Of a stretch of 5,128 bases of DNA, positions 1-5,128 are shown in pieces. Source of the DNA: Conexibacter sp. (GTDB lineage: Bacteria > Actinomycetota > Thermoleophilia > Solirubrobacterales > Solirubrobacteraceae); the NCBI GenBank assembly GCA_025964215.1, contig JAOPZG010000236.1:1-5128 (forward strand), given 5' to 3'. Made by a program: the position numbers and the translations under genes. The first letter of the stretch is position 1; every line of letters starts with the position of its first letter. Under the pieces are notes generated by a model. It saw nothing but the letters and a program-made list of their open reading frames with translations. It made no database searches and was not told the origin of the DNA.

Positions 1-620
1 AGGTCATCGACAAGTACGTCGCCGACGCGCTGCGCTTCTACCTGCTGCGCGACGTCAGCTTCGGGCAGGACGGTTCGGTCTCCACCGCCGACTTCGAGAA
101 GCGCTACGAGTCCGAGCTCGCCAACGACTTCGGCAACCTCGCCAGCCGGACGATCAAGATGCTGCTGCGCTACCGCGACGGCGCCGTCCCGCAGGTCGAC
201 CTCGACCCGACCGTGGTCGCCGAGTTCGACGGCCTCGCCGACCGCGTCGGCGAGCTCGTCGGCCGCGCCGAGCTGACGCCCGCCCTGGAGGAGATCTGGG
301 TGCGCGTACGCCGGCTCAACGCCTACGTCGGAGACCAGGAGCCGTGGAAGATGGCGAAGGACGACGCGCGCGCGGCCGAGCTCGACCAGACGCTCGCGAC
401 GCTCGTCGAGGGCCTGCGCGTGGTGACCGTCCTGCTCCACGCCTGGATCCCCGAGCGTGCCGGGACGCTGATGGCCGCCCTCGGCTTCCCCGACCTCGAA
501 GGCGACGTCGCACCGGCGCTCGCGATCGGCGGCGCGCGCCTCGGCGCGTCGCTGCCGACGCAGGTCGCCGACCTCGACCCGCTCTTCCCCAAGCAGCAGC
601 AGCCCCCGAAGGCCGCTTGA
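1..620 (+). CDS. metG: Methionyl-tRNA synthetase, C-terminal part (5' end outside window)
   Basis: Cytosolic enzyme that charges tRNA-Met with methionine using ATP. Only the last 205 residues are visible, in the frame whose first full codon is at base 3. The visible part opens with VIDKYVADALRFYLLRD and FGQDGSVS, which in class I MetRS lies just after the KMSKS loop; that loop should be a few residues upstream of the window. It continues with the helical anticodon-binding domain, including ELANDFGNLASRT and the family hallmark NAYVGDQEPWKMAKD (around bases 318-362). The protein stops soon after DPLFPK with a short QQQPPKAA tail, so it lacks the C-terminal EMAP/Trbp111-like tRNA-binding and dimerisation domain of the longer E. 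coli-type enzyme, as in the short mycobacterial form. Its stop codon overlaps the tatD start by 4 bases. Identification is very secure; the upstream catalytic core is inferred. Confidence 0.96.
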   Translation, partial: VIDKYVADALRFYLLRDVSFGQDGSVSTADFEKRYESELANDFGNLASRTIKMLLRYRDGAVPQVDLDPTVVAEFDGLADRVGELVGRAELTPALEEIWVRVRRLNAYVGDQEPWKMAKDDARAAELDQTLATLVEGLRVVTVLLHAWIPERAGTLMAALGFPDLEGDVAPALAIGGARLGASLPTQVADLDPLFPKQQQPPKAA

Positions 621-1366
621 TCGACTCCCACACCCATCTCGACTCCTGCACGCCCGACGACGCGGAGCTGGTCTCCGCGGCGACGCGGGCCGGGGTCAAC
701 CGGATCCTCACGATCGGCCAGGACGGGCTGACCGGGCGCGCCGCGCTCGCGTCGGCGAACGCGTTCCCGCAGGTCTTCGCGGCGATCGGCCACCACCCCA
801 ACAAGGCGACCGGCTTCGACGACGGCCACCTCGCGGAGCTCCAGGCGCTCGCCACGCACGAGCGCTGCCGCGCGATCGGCGAGACGGGGCTGGACTTCTT
901 CCGCGACTACGCCCCGCGCGCCGACCAGGAGCGGGCGTTCCACGCGCAGATCCAGCTCGCCCGCGACGCCGACAAGCCGCTGATCATCCACACGCGCGCG
1001 GCGGAGGACGACACGATCGCCACGCTGCGCTCGCGCGCCCACGGCGTGAAGGTCATCCTGCACTGCTTCTCGATGCCCGACCGCCTCGACGAGTGCCTGG
1101 CCGAGGGCTGGTGGATCTCGTTCGCGGGCAACGTCACCTACCCCAAGAACGAGGACCTGGCCGCCGCTGCCGCGCGCGTGCCCGACGACAAGCTCCTGGT
1201 CGAGACCGACGCGCCGTACCTCACGCCGCAGCCCATGCGCAAGGAGCGCAACCAGCCGGCGTACGTCACCGAGACCGCGATGTTCGTCGCCGAGCAGCGC
1301 GGCCAGACCTACACGGAGCTCGAGGCGATCGTGGAGCGCAACGCGGCCCAGCTCTTCCAGTGGTGA
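617..1366 (+). CDS. tatD: TatD-family metal-dependent hydrolase (DNase)
   Basis: A 249-residue TIM-barrel hydrolase of the amidohydrolase superfamily. Characterised members are Mg-dependent 3'-5' exonucleases or DNases linked to DNA repair and turnover; the substrate here is inferred. The metal-site motifs occur in order: IDSHTHLD (H5, H7), GHHP (59-61), AIGETGLDFF (E89), PLIIHTRAA (H125), ILHCFS (H149) and ETDAPYLTP (D198), with RNAAQLF near the end. Length is normal for the family (about 250-260). The start is TTG at 617, because the metal-binding HTH motif begins only four codons later and no ATG or GTG lies close by in frame. A weak GAAGG (608-612) sits only 4 bases before it. The start overlaps the metG stop as TTGA, and the stop overlaps the rsmA start as GTGA. 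tatD directly after metG is conserved in many Gram-positive bacteria. Confidence 0.95.
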   Translation: MIDSHTHLDSCTPDDAELVSAATRAGVNRILTIGQDGLTGRAALASANAFPQVFAAIGHHPNKATGFDDGHLAELQALATHERCRAIGETGLDFFRDYAPRADQERAFHAQIQLARDADKPLIIHTRAAEDDTIATLRSRAHGVKVILHCFSMPDRLDECLAEGWWISFAGNVTYPKNEDLAAAAARVPDDKLLVETDAPYLTPQPMRKERNQPAYVTETAMFVAEQRGQTYTELEAIVERNAAQLFQW

Positions 1367-2214
1367 CCGCGCCCGTGACCGAGCCGCCCTCCGACCTCCC
1401 GACGCAGCCCAGCCTGCGTCGCCTCCGCGCGTTCGACGTCCGGCCCAAGCGCGACCTCGGCCAGAACTTCCTCATCGACTCCAACATCCTCGGGGTCATC
1501 GCGCGGGCGGCGGAGCTCTCGGGCGAGGACGTGGCGCTGGAGATCGGCGGCGGCCTCGGCGTGCTCTCCGAGCACCTCGCCGAGCGCACCGCGCACACGC
1601 ACGTCGTGGAGCTCGACCGCTCGCTGGAGCCCGCGCTGCGCGAGGCGCTCGCGCCCTACCCGAACACGACGCTCCACCTCGCCGACGCGCTGGAGCTCGA
1701 CCTCGCCGCGCTCGACCCGCCGCCGACCAAGGTGGTGGCGAACCTCCCGTACGGCATCGCGGCGACCGCGATCCTGCGCACGGTCTTCGAGCTGCCGTCC
1801 GTCACGCGCTGGGTCGCGATGGTGCAGAAGGAGGTGGGGGAGCGCTTCGCCGCGCAGGCCGGGACCTCGGCCTACGGCGTCCCGAGCGTGCTCGCGCAGC
1901 TCGCCTGCGACGTGAAGGTCCACCGCTCGGTCGCGCGCACGGTCTTCCACCCGGTGCCGAACGTCGACTCCGTGCTCGTCGTCCTGCAGCGCACGGGCGA
2001 CGCGCCCTCGCCGGCGCTGCGCAAGCTCGTCCACGGCGCGTTCGCGCACCGGCGCAAGACGCTCGCGAAGTCGCTGCAGCTCCACACCGGGGACAAGGCC
2101 CTCGGCGACCGGGCGCGCGCCGCGCTCGTCGCGCTCGGCCTGCCCGCCGACGCGCGCGCCGAGCGCCTCACGCCCGAGCAGTTCCGCGCGCTGGGGGCGC
2201 GGCTCGTCCCGTGA
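1363..2214 (+). CDS. rsmA: 16S rRNA (adenine1518-N6/adenine1519-N6)-dimethyltransferase
   Basis: RsmA/KsgA uses S-adenosylmethionine to dimethylate two adjacent adenines in the 3'-terminal helix of 16S rRNA during small-subunit maturation. Its loss typically gives kasugamycin resistance. The 283-residue protein shows PKRDLGQNFLID (28-39), the SAM-binding loop ALEIGGGLGVLSEHL (58-72) and the ribose-binding acidic residue in VVELD (E83). Motif IV follows as ANLPYGIA (126-133; the catalytic N-L-P-Y), then MVQKEVGERF (153-162) and FHPVPNVDSVL (195-205). A C-terminal helical domain includes AFAHRRKTL. The GTG at 1363 is preferred because it overlaps the tatD stop. It gives a Pro/Thr-rich 20-25 residue lead-in; GTG 1375 is a possible alternative start. 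There is no clear Shine-Dalgarno, so translation probably depends on coupling. In the SAM loop, G replaces the more common P of 'EIGPGLG', a mild variation. Confidence 0.97.
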   Translation: MTAPVTEPPSDLPTQPSLRRLRAFDVRPKRDLGQNFLIDSNILGVIARAAELSGEDVALEIGGGLGVLSEHLAERTAHTHVVELDRSLEPALREALAPYPNTTLHLADALELDLAALDPPPTKVVANLPYGIAATAILRTVFELPSVTRWVAMVQKEVGERFAAQAGTSAYGVPSVLAQLACDVKVHRSVARTVFHPVPNVDSVLVVLQRTGDAPSPALRKLVHGAFAHRRKTLAKSLQLHTGDKALGDRARAALVALGLPADARAERLTPEQFRALGARLVP

Positions 2215-3068
2215 GGCTCGAGACCCGCGCGCCGGGCAAGGTCAACGTCTGCCTGTTCCTCGGGCCGACGCGCGAGGACGGCCGCCACGAGCTCGTCTCG
2301 ATCATGCAGTCCGTCACGCTCGCCGACCGCCTGCGGCTCGAGGACGGCGACGGCGCCGACGCGGTCGACTGCCCCGGCGTCGACGGCGTCAACCTCGTCG
2401 CGACGGCGATCGCGCAGTTCCGCGCGCGCACCGGCTGGGCCGGCGAGCCCGTGCGGATCAGCGTCGACAAGCGGATCCCGATCGCGGCCGGCATGGCCGG
2501 CGGGTCGGCCGACGCCGGCGCCGCGCTGCGCCTGCTCGCCCGCGCGTCCGGGATCGAGGACCGCGACGTCCTGCACGAGATCGCCGTCGCCCTCGGCGCC
2601 GACGTCCCGGCGCAGGTGCGGCCCGGCCGCGTGCTGGCGACCGGGGCGGGGGAGCAGGTCGAGCGCGTTCCGGGCGTCCCGCGCTACGGCGTCCTCGTCG
2701 TCCCGGCCGAGGGCTCGCTGCTGACCGCCGAGGTCTTCCGCGAGGCCGATCGCCTCGGCCTGCCGCGCTCGGCCAAGCAACTCGCCGTCGCGCACCAAGC
2801 CGTCCGCGACGGCCTGCCCGACCTGCCCGACGCGCTCTGCGTCAACGAGCTCGAGCCCGCCGCGCTCTCGCTGCGGCCCGACCTCGCGCGGACCCTCGAG
2901 CGCGTCCGCGCCGCCGGCGCCGACGTCGCGATGGTCAGCGGCAGCGGCCCGACCGTGCTCGGGCTCTTCCACGAGGTCAAGGCCGCCAAGGCCGCCCGCG
3001 ACCACTTCCCCGGCGCGAAGGTCGCCAAGCCCGTCGGCCCGCACGGCGGCGAAGTCCTCGCGGCATGA
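2211..3068 (+). CDS. ispE: 4-diphosphocytidyl-2-C-methyl-D-erythritol kinase (MEP pathway)
   Basis: IspE phosphorylates the 2-hydroxyl of CDP-methylerythritol with ATP, a middle step of the non-mevalonate route to IPP and DMAPP. It therefore supplies precursors for undecaprenyl phosphate, menaquinone and carotenoids. The 285-residue GHMP kinase has RAPGKVNVCLFLG (K10, N12), REDGRHELVSIMQSV (21-35), the ATP loop IPIAAGMAGGSADAGAAL (89-106), GADVP with the expected catalytic D131, VNELEPAA (211-218) and VSGSGPTVLGLF (242-253). The GMAGGSADA loop resembles the actinobacterial form rather than GLGGGSSDAA. The segment after GADVP (AQVRPGRVLATGAGE) departs from the usual FALxGGxALGxGRGE. GTG at 2211 overlaps the rsmA stop as GTGA, and the reading frame gives normal family length (E. 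coli about 283). Placement after rsmA is classic in Gram-positive genomes. Confidence 0.95.
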   Translation: MRLETRAPGKVNVCLFLGPTREDGRHELVSIMQSVTLADRLRLEDGDGADAVDCPGVDGVNLVATAIAQFRARTGWAGEPVRISVDKRIPIAAGMAGGSADAGAALRLLARASGIEDRDVLHEIAVALGADVPAQVRPGRVLATGAGEQVERVPGVPRYGVLVVPAEGSLLTAEVFREADRLGLPRSAKQLAVAHQAVRDGLPDLPDALCVNELEPAALSLRPDLARTLERVRAAGADVAMVSGSGPTVLGLFHEVKAAKAARDHFPGAKVAKPVGPHGGEVLAA

Positions 3069-4603
3069 AGCCCGGCCCGCTCGTCGCCGCGGTCCTCCTG
3101 GCCGCGTTCCTCGTGCTCCGCCGGCGCAAGCTCGAGCCGACGCTGCTGATCGGCGGCGTGATCGTCGTGGTCGGCCTGCTCGTCTACGGCAGCGGCGTCG
3201 TGCAGCTGCCCGACTTCAAGAAGATCGTCGAGGACGCCGGGAACACGCTCGGCAACTGGACCTACCTCGTCGTCGGCGTCATGGCCTTCTTCGAGACCGG
3301 CGCCTTCGTCGGGCTGATCGCGCCCGGCGAGACGTTCCTGATCTTCGGCGGCGTCGTGGCCGGCCAGGGGACGATCTCGCTCGTCGCGCTGATCGCGATC
3401 GTCTGGACCTGCGCGGTCCTCGGCGACCTCGCGAGCTTCTACGCCGGCCGCCGGCTCGGGCGCAACTTCCTGATCAAGCACGGGCCGAAGGTGCAGATCA
3501 CCGAGGAGCGCATCAAGACCGTCGAGGCGTTCTTCGACCGCCACGGCGGCAAGGCGATCTTCCTCGGCCGCTTCGTCGGGCTGGTGCGCGCGGTCAACCC
3601 GTTCCTGGCCGGCTCCTCGGGGATGCCGCTCAAGCGCTTCCTGCCCTACGACGTCGTCGGCGCGGGCGCGTGGGCGACGATGCTGCTGGTCCTCGGCTAC
3701 GTCTTCTGGCAGAGCTTCGACCGCGTCCTGCACTACGCCGAGCAGGGGACGCTCGCGCTCGGCATCGTGATCGTCGTCGTGGCCGGCGCGATCTGGCTCT
3801 ACCGCCACTTCCGCGAGGAGGAGCACCGCGCGGAGGCGATGGCGTGGGTCGACACGCAGCTCGACCGCCCGGCGCTGCGTCCGCTCGCCCGCGTCCTGCG
3901 CCCGGTCGCCCGCTGGGCGCGCGGGCCGCTGCTCTTCTTCTGGAACCGCATCACGCCCGGGCAGCTCGGGCTCGAGCTGACGACGCAGCTCGCGGTCGCC
4001 GCCGTCGGCTCCTTCGCCTTCGCGGCCGACGCCGTGACGCTGCGCGACCACGACCTCGTCGCGGGCGACGGCATGGCCTTCCGCTGGGCCGACGACGTCC
4101 GCTCCGGCACGCTCGACGACGTCGCCAAGGCGCTCACGCACCTCGGCTCGCTGCCGGTGGTGGCGCTCGCCACGGCGCTGGCGATCGTCCTGCTGCTCAC
4201 GCGCCGGCGGATCATCGAGTCGGTCACGCTCGCCGGCGGGCTCGCGCTCACGTGGGTGGCGGTGCACATCGCCAAGGCGGCGATCGACCGGGCGCGGCCG
4301 GGCAACCCGCTGGTCGACACGGCCGGCCAGAGCTACCCCTCGGCGCACGCCGCCTACGCGTTCGCCTACGTCGCGATCGCGGTCGTCCTGACCCGCACGC
4401 TGCCCGGCCTGGCGCGGACGACGGTCGTGGTCGTCGCCGCGGTCGTGCTCGCGATCCTGATCGGGCTGACCCGCATCTCCCTGCGCGCGCACTACCTCTC
4501 CGACGTCGTCGGTGGAGCCGGCCTCGGCGCGACGATCTTCGCGCTGGCCGGCATGGCGGGGCTGGTCGTCGCCTTCGTCCGGCACAATGGGCACCGCGCG
4601 TGA
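3065..4603 (+). CDS. Fused DedA-family (SNARE-associated) / PAP2 phosphatase membrane protein
   Basis: A 512-residue polytopic inner-membrane protein. Residues 1-46 hold two hydrophobic segments. A DedA domain follows at about 60-250, with FFETGAFVGLIAPGE (75-89; acidic E77 and E89, 12 apart), GDLASFYAGRRLG (120-132) and GRFVGLVRAVNPFLAG (168-183; R169 and R175, 6 apart), then hydrophobic segments at about 195-217 and 228-246. A charged, presumably cytosolic linker (248-298) leads to a PAP2 domain (about 300-506) with all three phosphatase motifs: KAAIDRARP (K404, R411-P412), YPSAH (S426, H428) and TRISLRAHYLSD (R470, nucleophile H476, D480). DedA proteins include undecaprenyl-phosphate translocases; PAP2 enzymes include UndPP and phosphatidate/PG-phosphate phosphatases. 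The likely role is lipid-carrier recycling or phospholipid dephosphorylation (inference). ATG 3065 overlaps the ispE stop (ATGA). DedA-PAP2 fusions are known as an architecture; the substrate is not defined here. Confidence 0.93.
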   Translation: MKPGPLVAAVLLAAFLVLRRRKLEPTLLIGGVIVVVGLLVYGSGVVQLPDFKKIVEDAGNTLGNWTYLVVGVMAFFETGAFVGLIAPGETFLIFGGVVAGQGTISLVALIAIVWTCAVLGDLASFYAGRRLGRNFLIKHGPKVQITEERIKTVEAFFDRHGGKAIFLGRFVGLVRAVNPFLAGSSGMPLKRFLPYDVVGAGAWATMLLVLGYVFWQSFDRVLHYAEQGTLALGIVIVVVAGAIWLYRHFREEEHRAEAMAWVDTQLDRPALRPLARVLRPVARWARGPLLFFWNRITPGQLGLELTTQLAVAAVGSFAFAADAVTLRDHDLVAGDGMAFRWADDVRSGTLDDVAKALTHLGSLPVVALATALAIVLLLTRRRIIESVTLAGGLALTWVAVHIAKAAIDRARPGNPLVDTAGQSYPSAHAAYAFAYVAIAVVLTRTLPGLARTTVVVVAAVVLAILIGLTRISLRAHYLSDVVGGAGLGATIFALAGMAGLVVAFVRHNGHRA

Positions 4604-4824
4604 GCAACACCGAGATCACCTATCTCGTCGGGGCGTGCTGCACCGTCTTCGCCCTCGCCGCCTACGTGGCGTTCATCCTCGTCCCCGCCTGGACGGCGTA
4701 CTCGCGGGTCTGGCAGCGCATGGCCGCCGCCGTCCTGAGCGTGTACGTGCTCGCCGCGTTCGTGGCCGTCGGCGTCGCCGGCGGTGCCGCGATCGTGTGG
4801 TTCTGGGACCGGATCGGCGTCTGA
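4600..4824 (+). CDS. Small two-helix membrane protein, function unknown
   Basis: A 74-residue hypothetical protein that I do not recognise. It has a short polar N-terminus (MSNTEIT), a first hydrophobic helix at about 8-29 containing adjacent cysteines (C13, C14), and a short loop with aromatic and basic residues (WTAYSRVWQR, 31-40). A second helix at about 42-68 is Gly/Ala/Val-rich and ends in the aromatic cap WFWDRIGV. By the positive-inside rule the basic loop should be cytoplasmic, placing both termini outside, but this is only a guess. The GTG start at 4600 overlaps the preceding stop as GTGA, the same junction type used throughout the operon. This supports it as a real gene despite its size, as does its composition, which suits a membrane protein and is unlike the Arg/Ala-rich shadow frames. 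It lacks a clear ribosome-binding site and is the last gene of the operon, so a partner or accessory role for the DedA-PAP2 protein is possible. Confidence 0.75.
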   Translation: MSNTEITYLVGACCTVFALAAYVAFILVPAWTAYSRVWQRMAAAVLSVYVLAAFVAVGVAGGAAIVWFWDRIGV

Positions 4825-4826
4825 CG

Positions 4827-4851
4827 GCGCCCGGGCCGCGCGCCCGGGCCG
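4827..4851 (+). repeat. 12-bp tandem direct repeat with palindromic core
   Basis: The 12-mer gcgcccgggccg occurs at 4827-4838 and again at 4840-4851, separated by one C. Each copy contains the 8-bp palindrome gcccgggc, so the pair reads equally as a direct repeat and as the two arms of a hairpin. It starts two bases after the stop codon of the small membrane-protein gene. Confidence 0.85.
4829..4849 (+). terminator. Possible terminator hairpin at operon end
   Basis: A perfect 8-bp all-GC stem, gcccgggc (4829-4836) pairing with gcccgggc (4842-4849), encloses the 5-base loop cgcgc. It lies 4 bases after the last stop codon of the six-gene operon and before the next promoter-like element, which is the right place for a terminator. 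There is no T-tract downstream (the following bases are cggccccgcgg), so it is not a canonical intrinsic terminator. Actinobacterial terminators often lack a U-tract, and such a stem may instead stabilise the mRNA 3' end. Function is inferred. Confidence 0.5.
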
Positions 4852-4913
4852 GCCCCGCGGCGGACTTCGGTGGCTCTTCACGTGCAGGGATGATGAGAAT
4901 TGGTTCGGGGCCG

Positions 4914-4919
4914 TAAACT
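4914..4919 (+). promoter_or_regulatory. Putative -10 box of the downstream regulator gene
   Basis: TAAACT fits the TANNNT pattern of a housekeeping -10 element and lies in the only clearly AT-richer stretch of the window (about 4886-4920). Seven bases separate it from the ATG at 4927, so transcription would begin at about 4926-4927, at the start codon itself. No convincing -35 box is visible: TGATGA at 4891-4896 has the right 17-bp spacing but matches TTGACA poorly. The gap 4825-4926 otherwise holds only the hairpin. Confidence 0.45.
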
Positions 4920-4926
4920 CCACGGC

Positions 4927-5128
4927 ATGTCCAGCCCGGCTCAGAGGACGCCGGCCGGAATCGACCTCGAGGCCCTGGATGCCGTGACCGACGCCGTCGA
5001 GTCGGGCGCCGGTCTCCCCGAGGTGATCCGCGCGTCCGCTCGCGCGCTCGACGACGCGAGCCTCGCGCTGACCGACCGGTCAGGCGCGGTCCTCGCCGTC
5101 GCCGCCCGCTCGCCGGCCGACGAGCGCG
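4927..5128 (+). CDS. Probable PucR/CdaR-type transcriptional regulator, N-terminal fragment
   Basis: An open frame begins at ATG 4927 and runs off the window with 67 complete codons. After a short polar lead (MSSPAQRTPAG) it reads LEALDAVTDAVESGAGLPEV, then IRASARALDDASLALTD and RSGAVLAVAARSPADER. The pattern of a short helix with 'esGaglpevi', followed by 'a..ldd.slaltDrsG.vla', resembles the N-terminal sensor (GAF-like) region of actinobacterial PucR/CdaR-family regulators, which carry a C-terminal helix-turn-helix. Only the N-terminus is visible, so the DNA-binding domain and ligand cannot be confirmed; another GAF-containing regulator is possible. No Shine-Dalgarno precedes the ATG, which fits a leaderless message. 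An in-frame TTG at 4900, with AGGGA 9 bases upstream, is a less likely alternative start that would add 9 residues. The gene has its own promoter-like element and is probably not part of the upstream operon. Confidence 0.65.
   Translation, partial: MSSPAQRTPAGIDLEALDAVTDAVESGAGLPEVIRASARALDDASLALTDRSGAVLAVAARSPADER

Noticed and set aside
344..616. In-frame 5' extension of tatD over the end of metG
   Set aside because: The extension is Arg/Ala-rich shadow sequence within metG. The family N-terminus (IDSHTH) begins right after TTG 617, and the length from there is normal.
2684..4594. A 636-codon open frame on the minus strand covering ispE and the DedA-PAP2 gene
   Set aside because: It is Asp/Arg/Glu/His-rich with no domain logic, the typical antisense shadow of high-GC3 coding sequence. 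The plus-strand genes beneath carry full family motifs.
3670..4599. Long upstream extension of the 74-codon gene's frame
   Set aside because: It translates to Arg/Ala/Gly-rich low-complexity sequence overlapping the PAP2 domain. Hydrophobic, protein-like character starts only at the GTG at 4600.
4585..4616. ATG at 4587 as an alternative start for the small membrane-protein gene
   Set aside because: It is in a different reading frame from the hydrophobic protein. The GTG at 4600 is in frame and matches the junction pattern of the operon.
4879..4884. CACGTG palindrome as an operator
   Set aside because: A 6-bp palindrome in a GC-rich gap is expected by chance, and I know of no matching factor to link to it here.
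4890..4916. Eight-codon ATG ATG ... TAA mini-frame upstream of the regulator, as a leader peptide
   Set aside because: It has no usable ribosome-binding spacing, and it would lie upstream of the predicted transcription start. The composition shows no regulatory codon run; chance is sufficient.

Overview
The window is a gene-dense, very GC-rich stretch with codon third positions almost all G or C. Nearly all of it is one plus-strand operon of housekeeping genes. Base composition, frequent GTG/TTG starts, the gene order metG-tatD-rsmA-ispE and the mycobacterial-style 'GMAGGSADA' loop of IspE all point to an actinobacterium. My best guess is a deep-branching lineage such as Thermoleophilia (Solirubrobacter/Conexibacter-like), but this is inferred from style and not proven. 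I saw no mobile elements, CRISPR arrays, tRNA or rRNA genes.

Layout: bases 1-620 are the 3' end of metG (methionyl-tRNA synthetase, anticodon-binding domain). Then come tatD (617-1366, metal-dependent DNase/hydrolase), rsmA/ksgA (1363-2214, 16S rRNA adenine dimethyltransferase) and ispE (2211-3068, MEP-pathway kinase). After them are a DedA-PAP2 fusion membrane protein (3065-4603) and a 74-residue two-helix membrane protein of unknown function (4600-4824). All five junctions between these six genes are exact 4-base stop/start overlaps (TTGA, GTGA, GTGA, ATGA, GTGA), so translation is probably coupled from metG to the last gene.

The operon ends at a GC-rich hairpin (4829-4849) built from a 12-bp direct repeat, in a 102-bp intergenic gap. 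That gap also carries a TAAACT -10-like box just upstream of a new gene. The new gene (4927 to the window end) is the N-terminus of a probable PucR/CdaR-type transcriptional regulator. Its ATG sits where transcription would be expected to start, so its mRNA may be leaderless.

The first part of the operon joins translation (MetRS, ribosome maturation) to isoprenoid precursor synthesis. This is a conserved neighbourhood in Gram-positive bacteria, but the rpfB-like and rnmV genes often found between tatD and rsmA are absent. The most interesting element is the DedA-PAP2 fusion directly after ispE. DedA proteins include undecaprenyl-phosphate translocases and PAP2 proteins include undecaprenyl-pyrophosphate phosphatases, so one polypeptide could both dephosphorylate and recycle the lipid carrier whose precursors depend on IspE. 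That is a hypothesis from domain content and context, not a demonstrated function.
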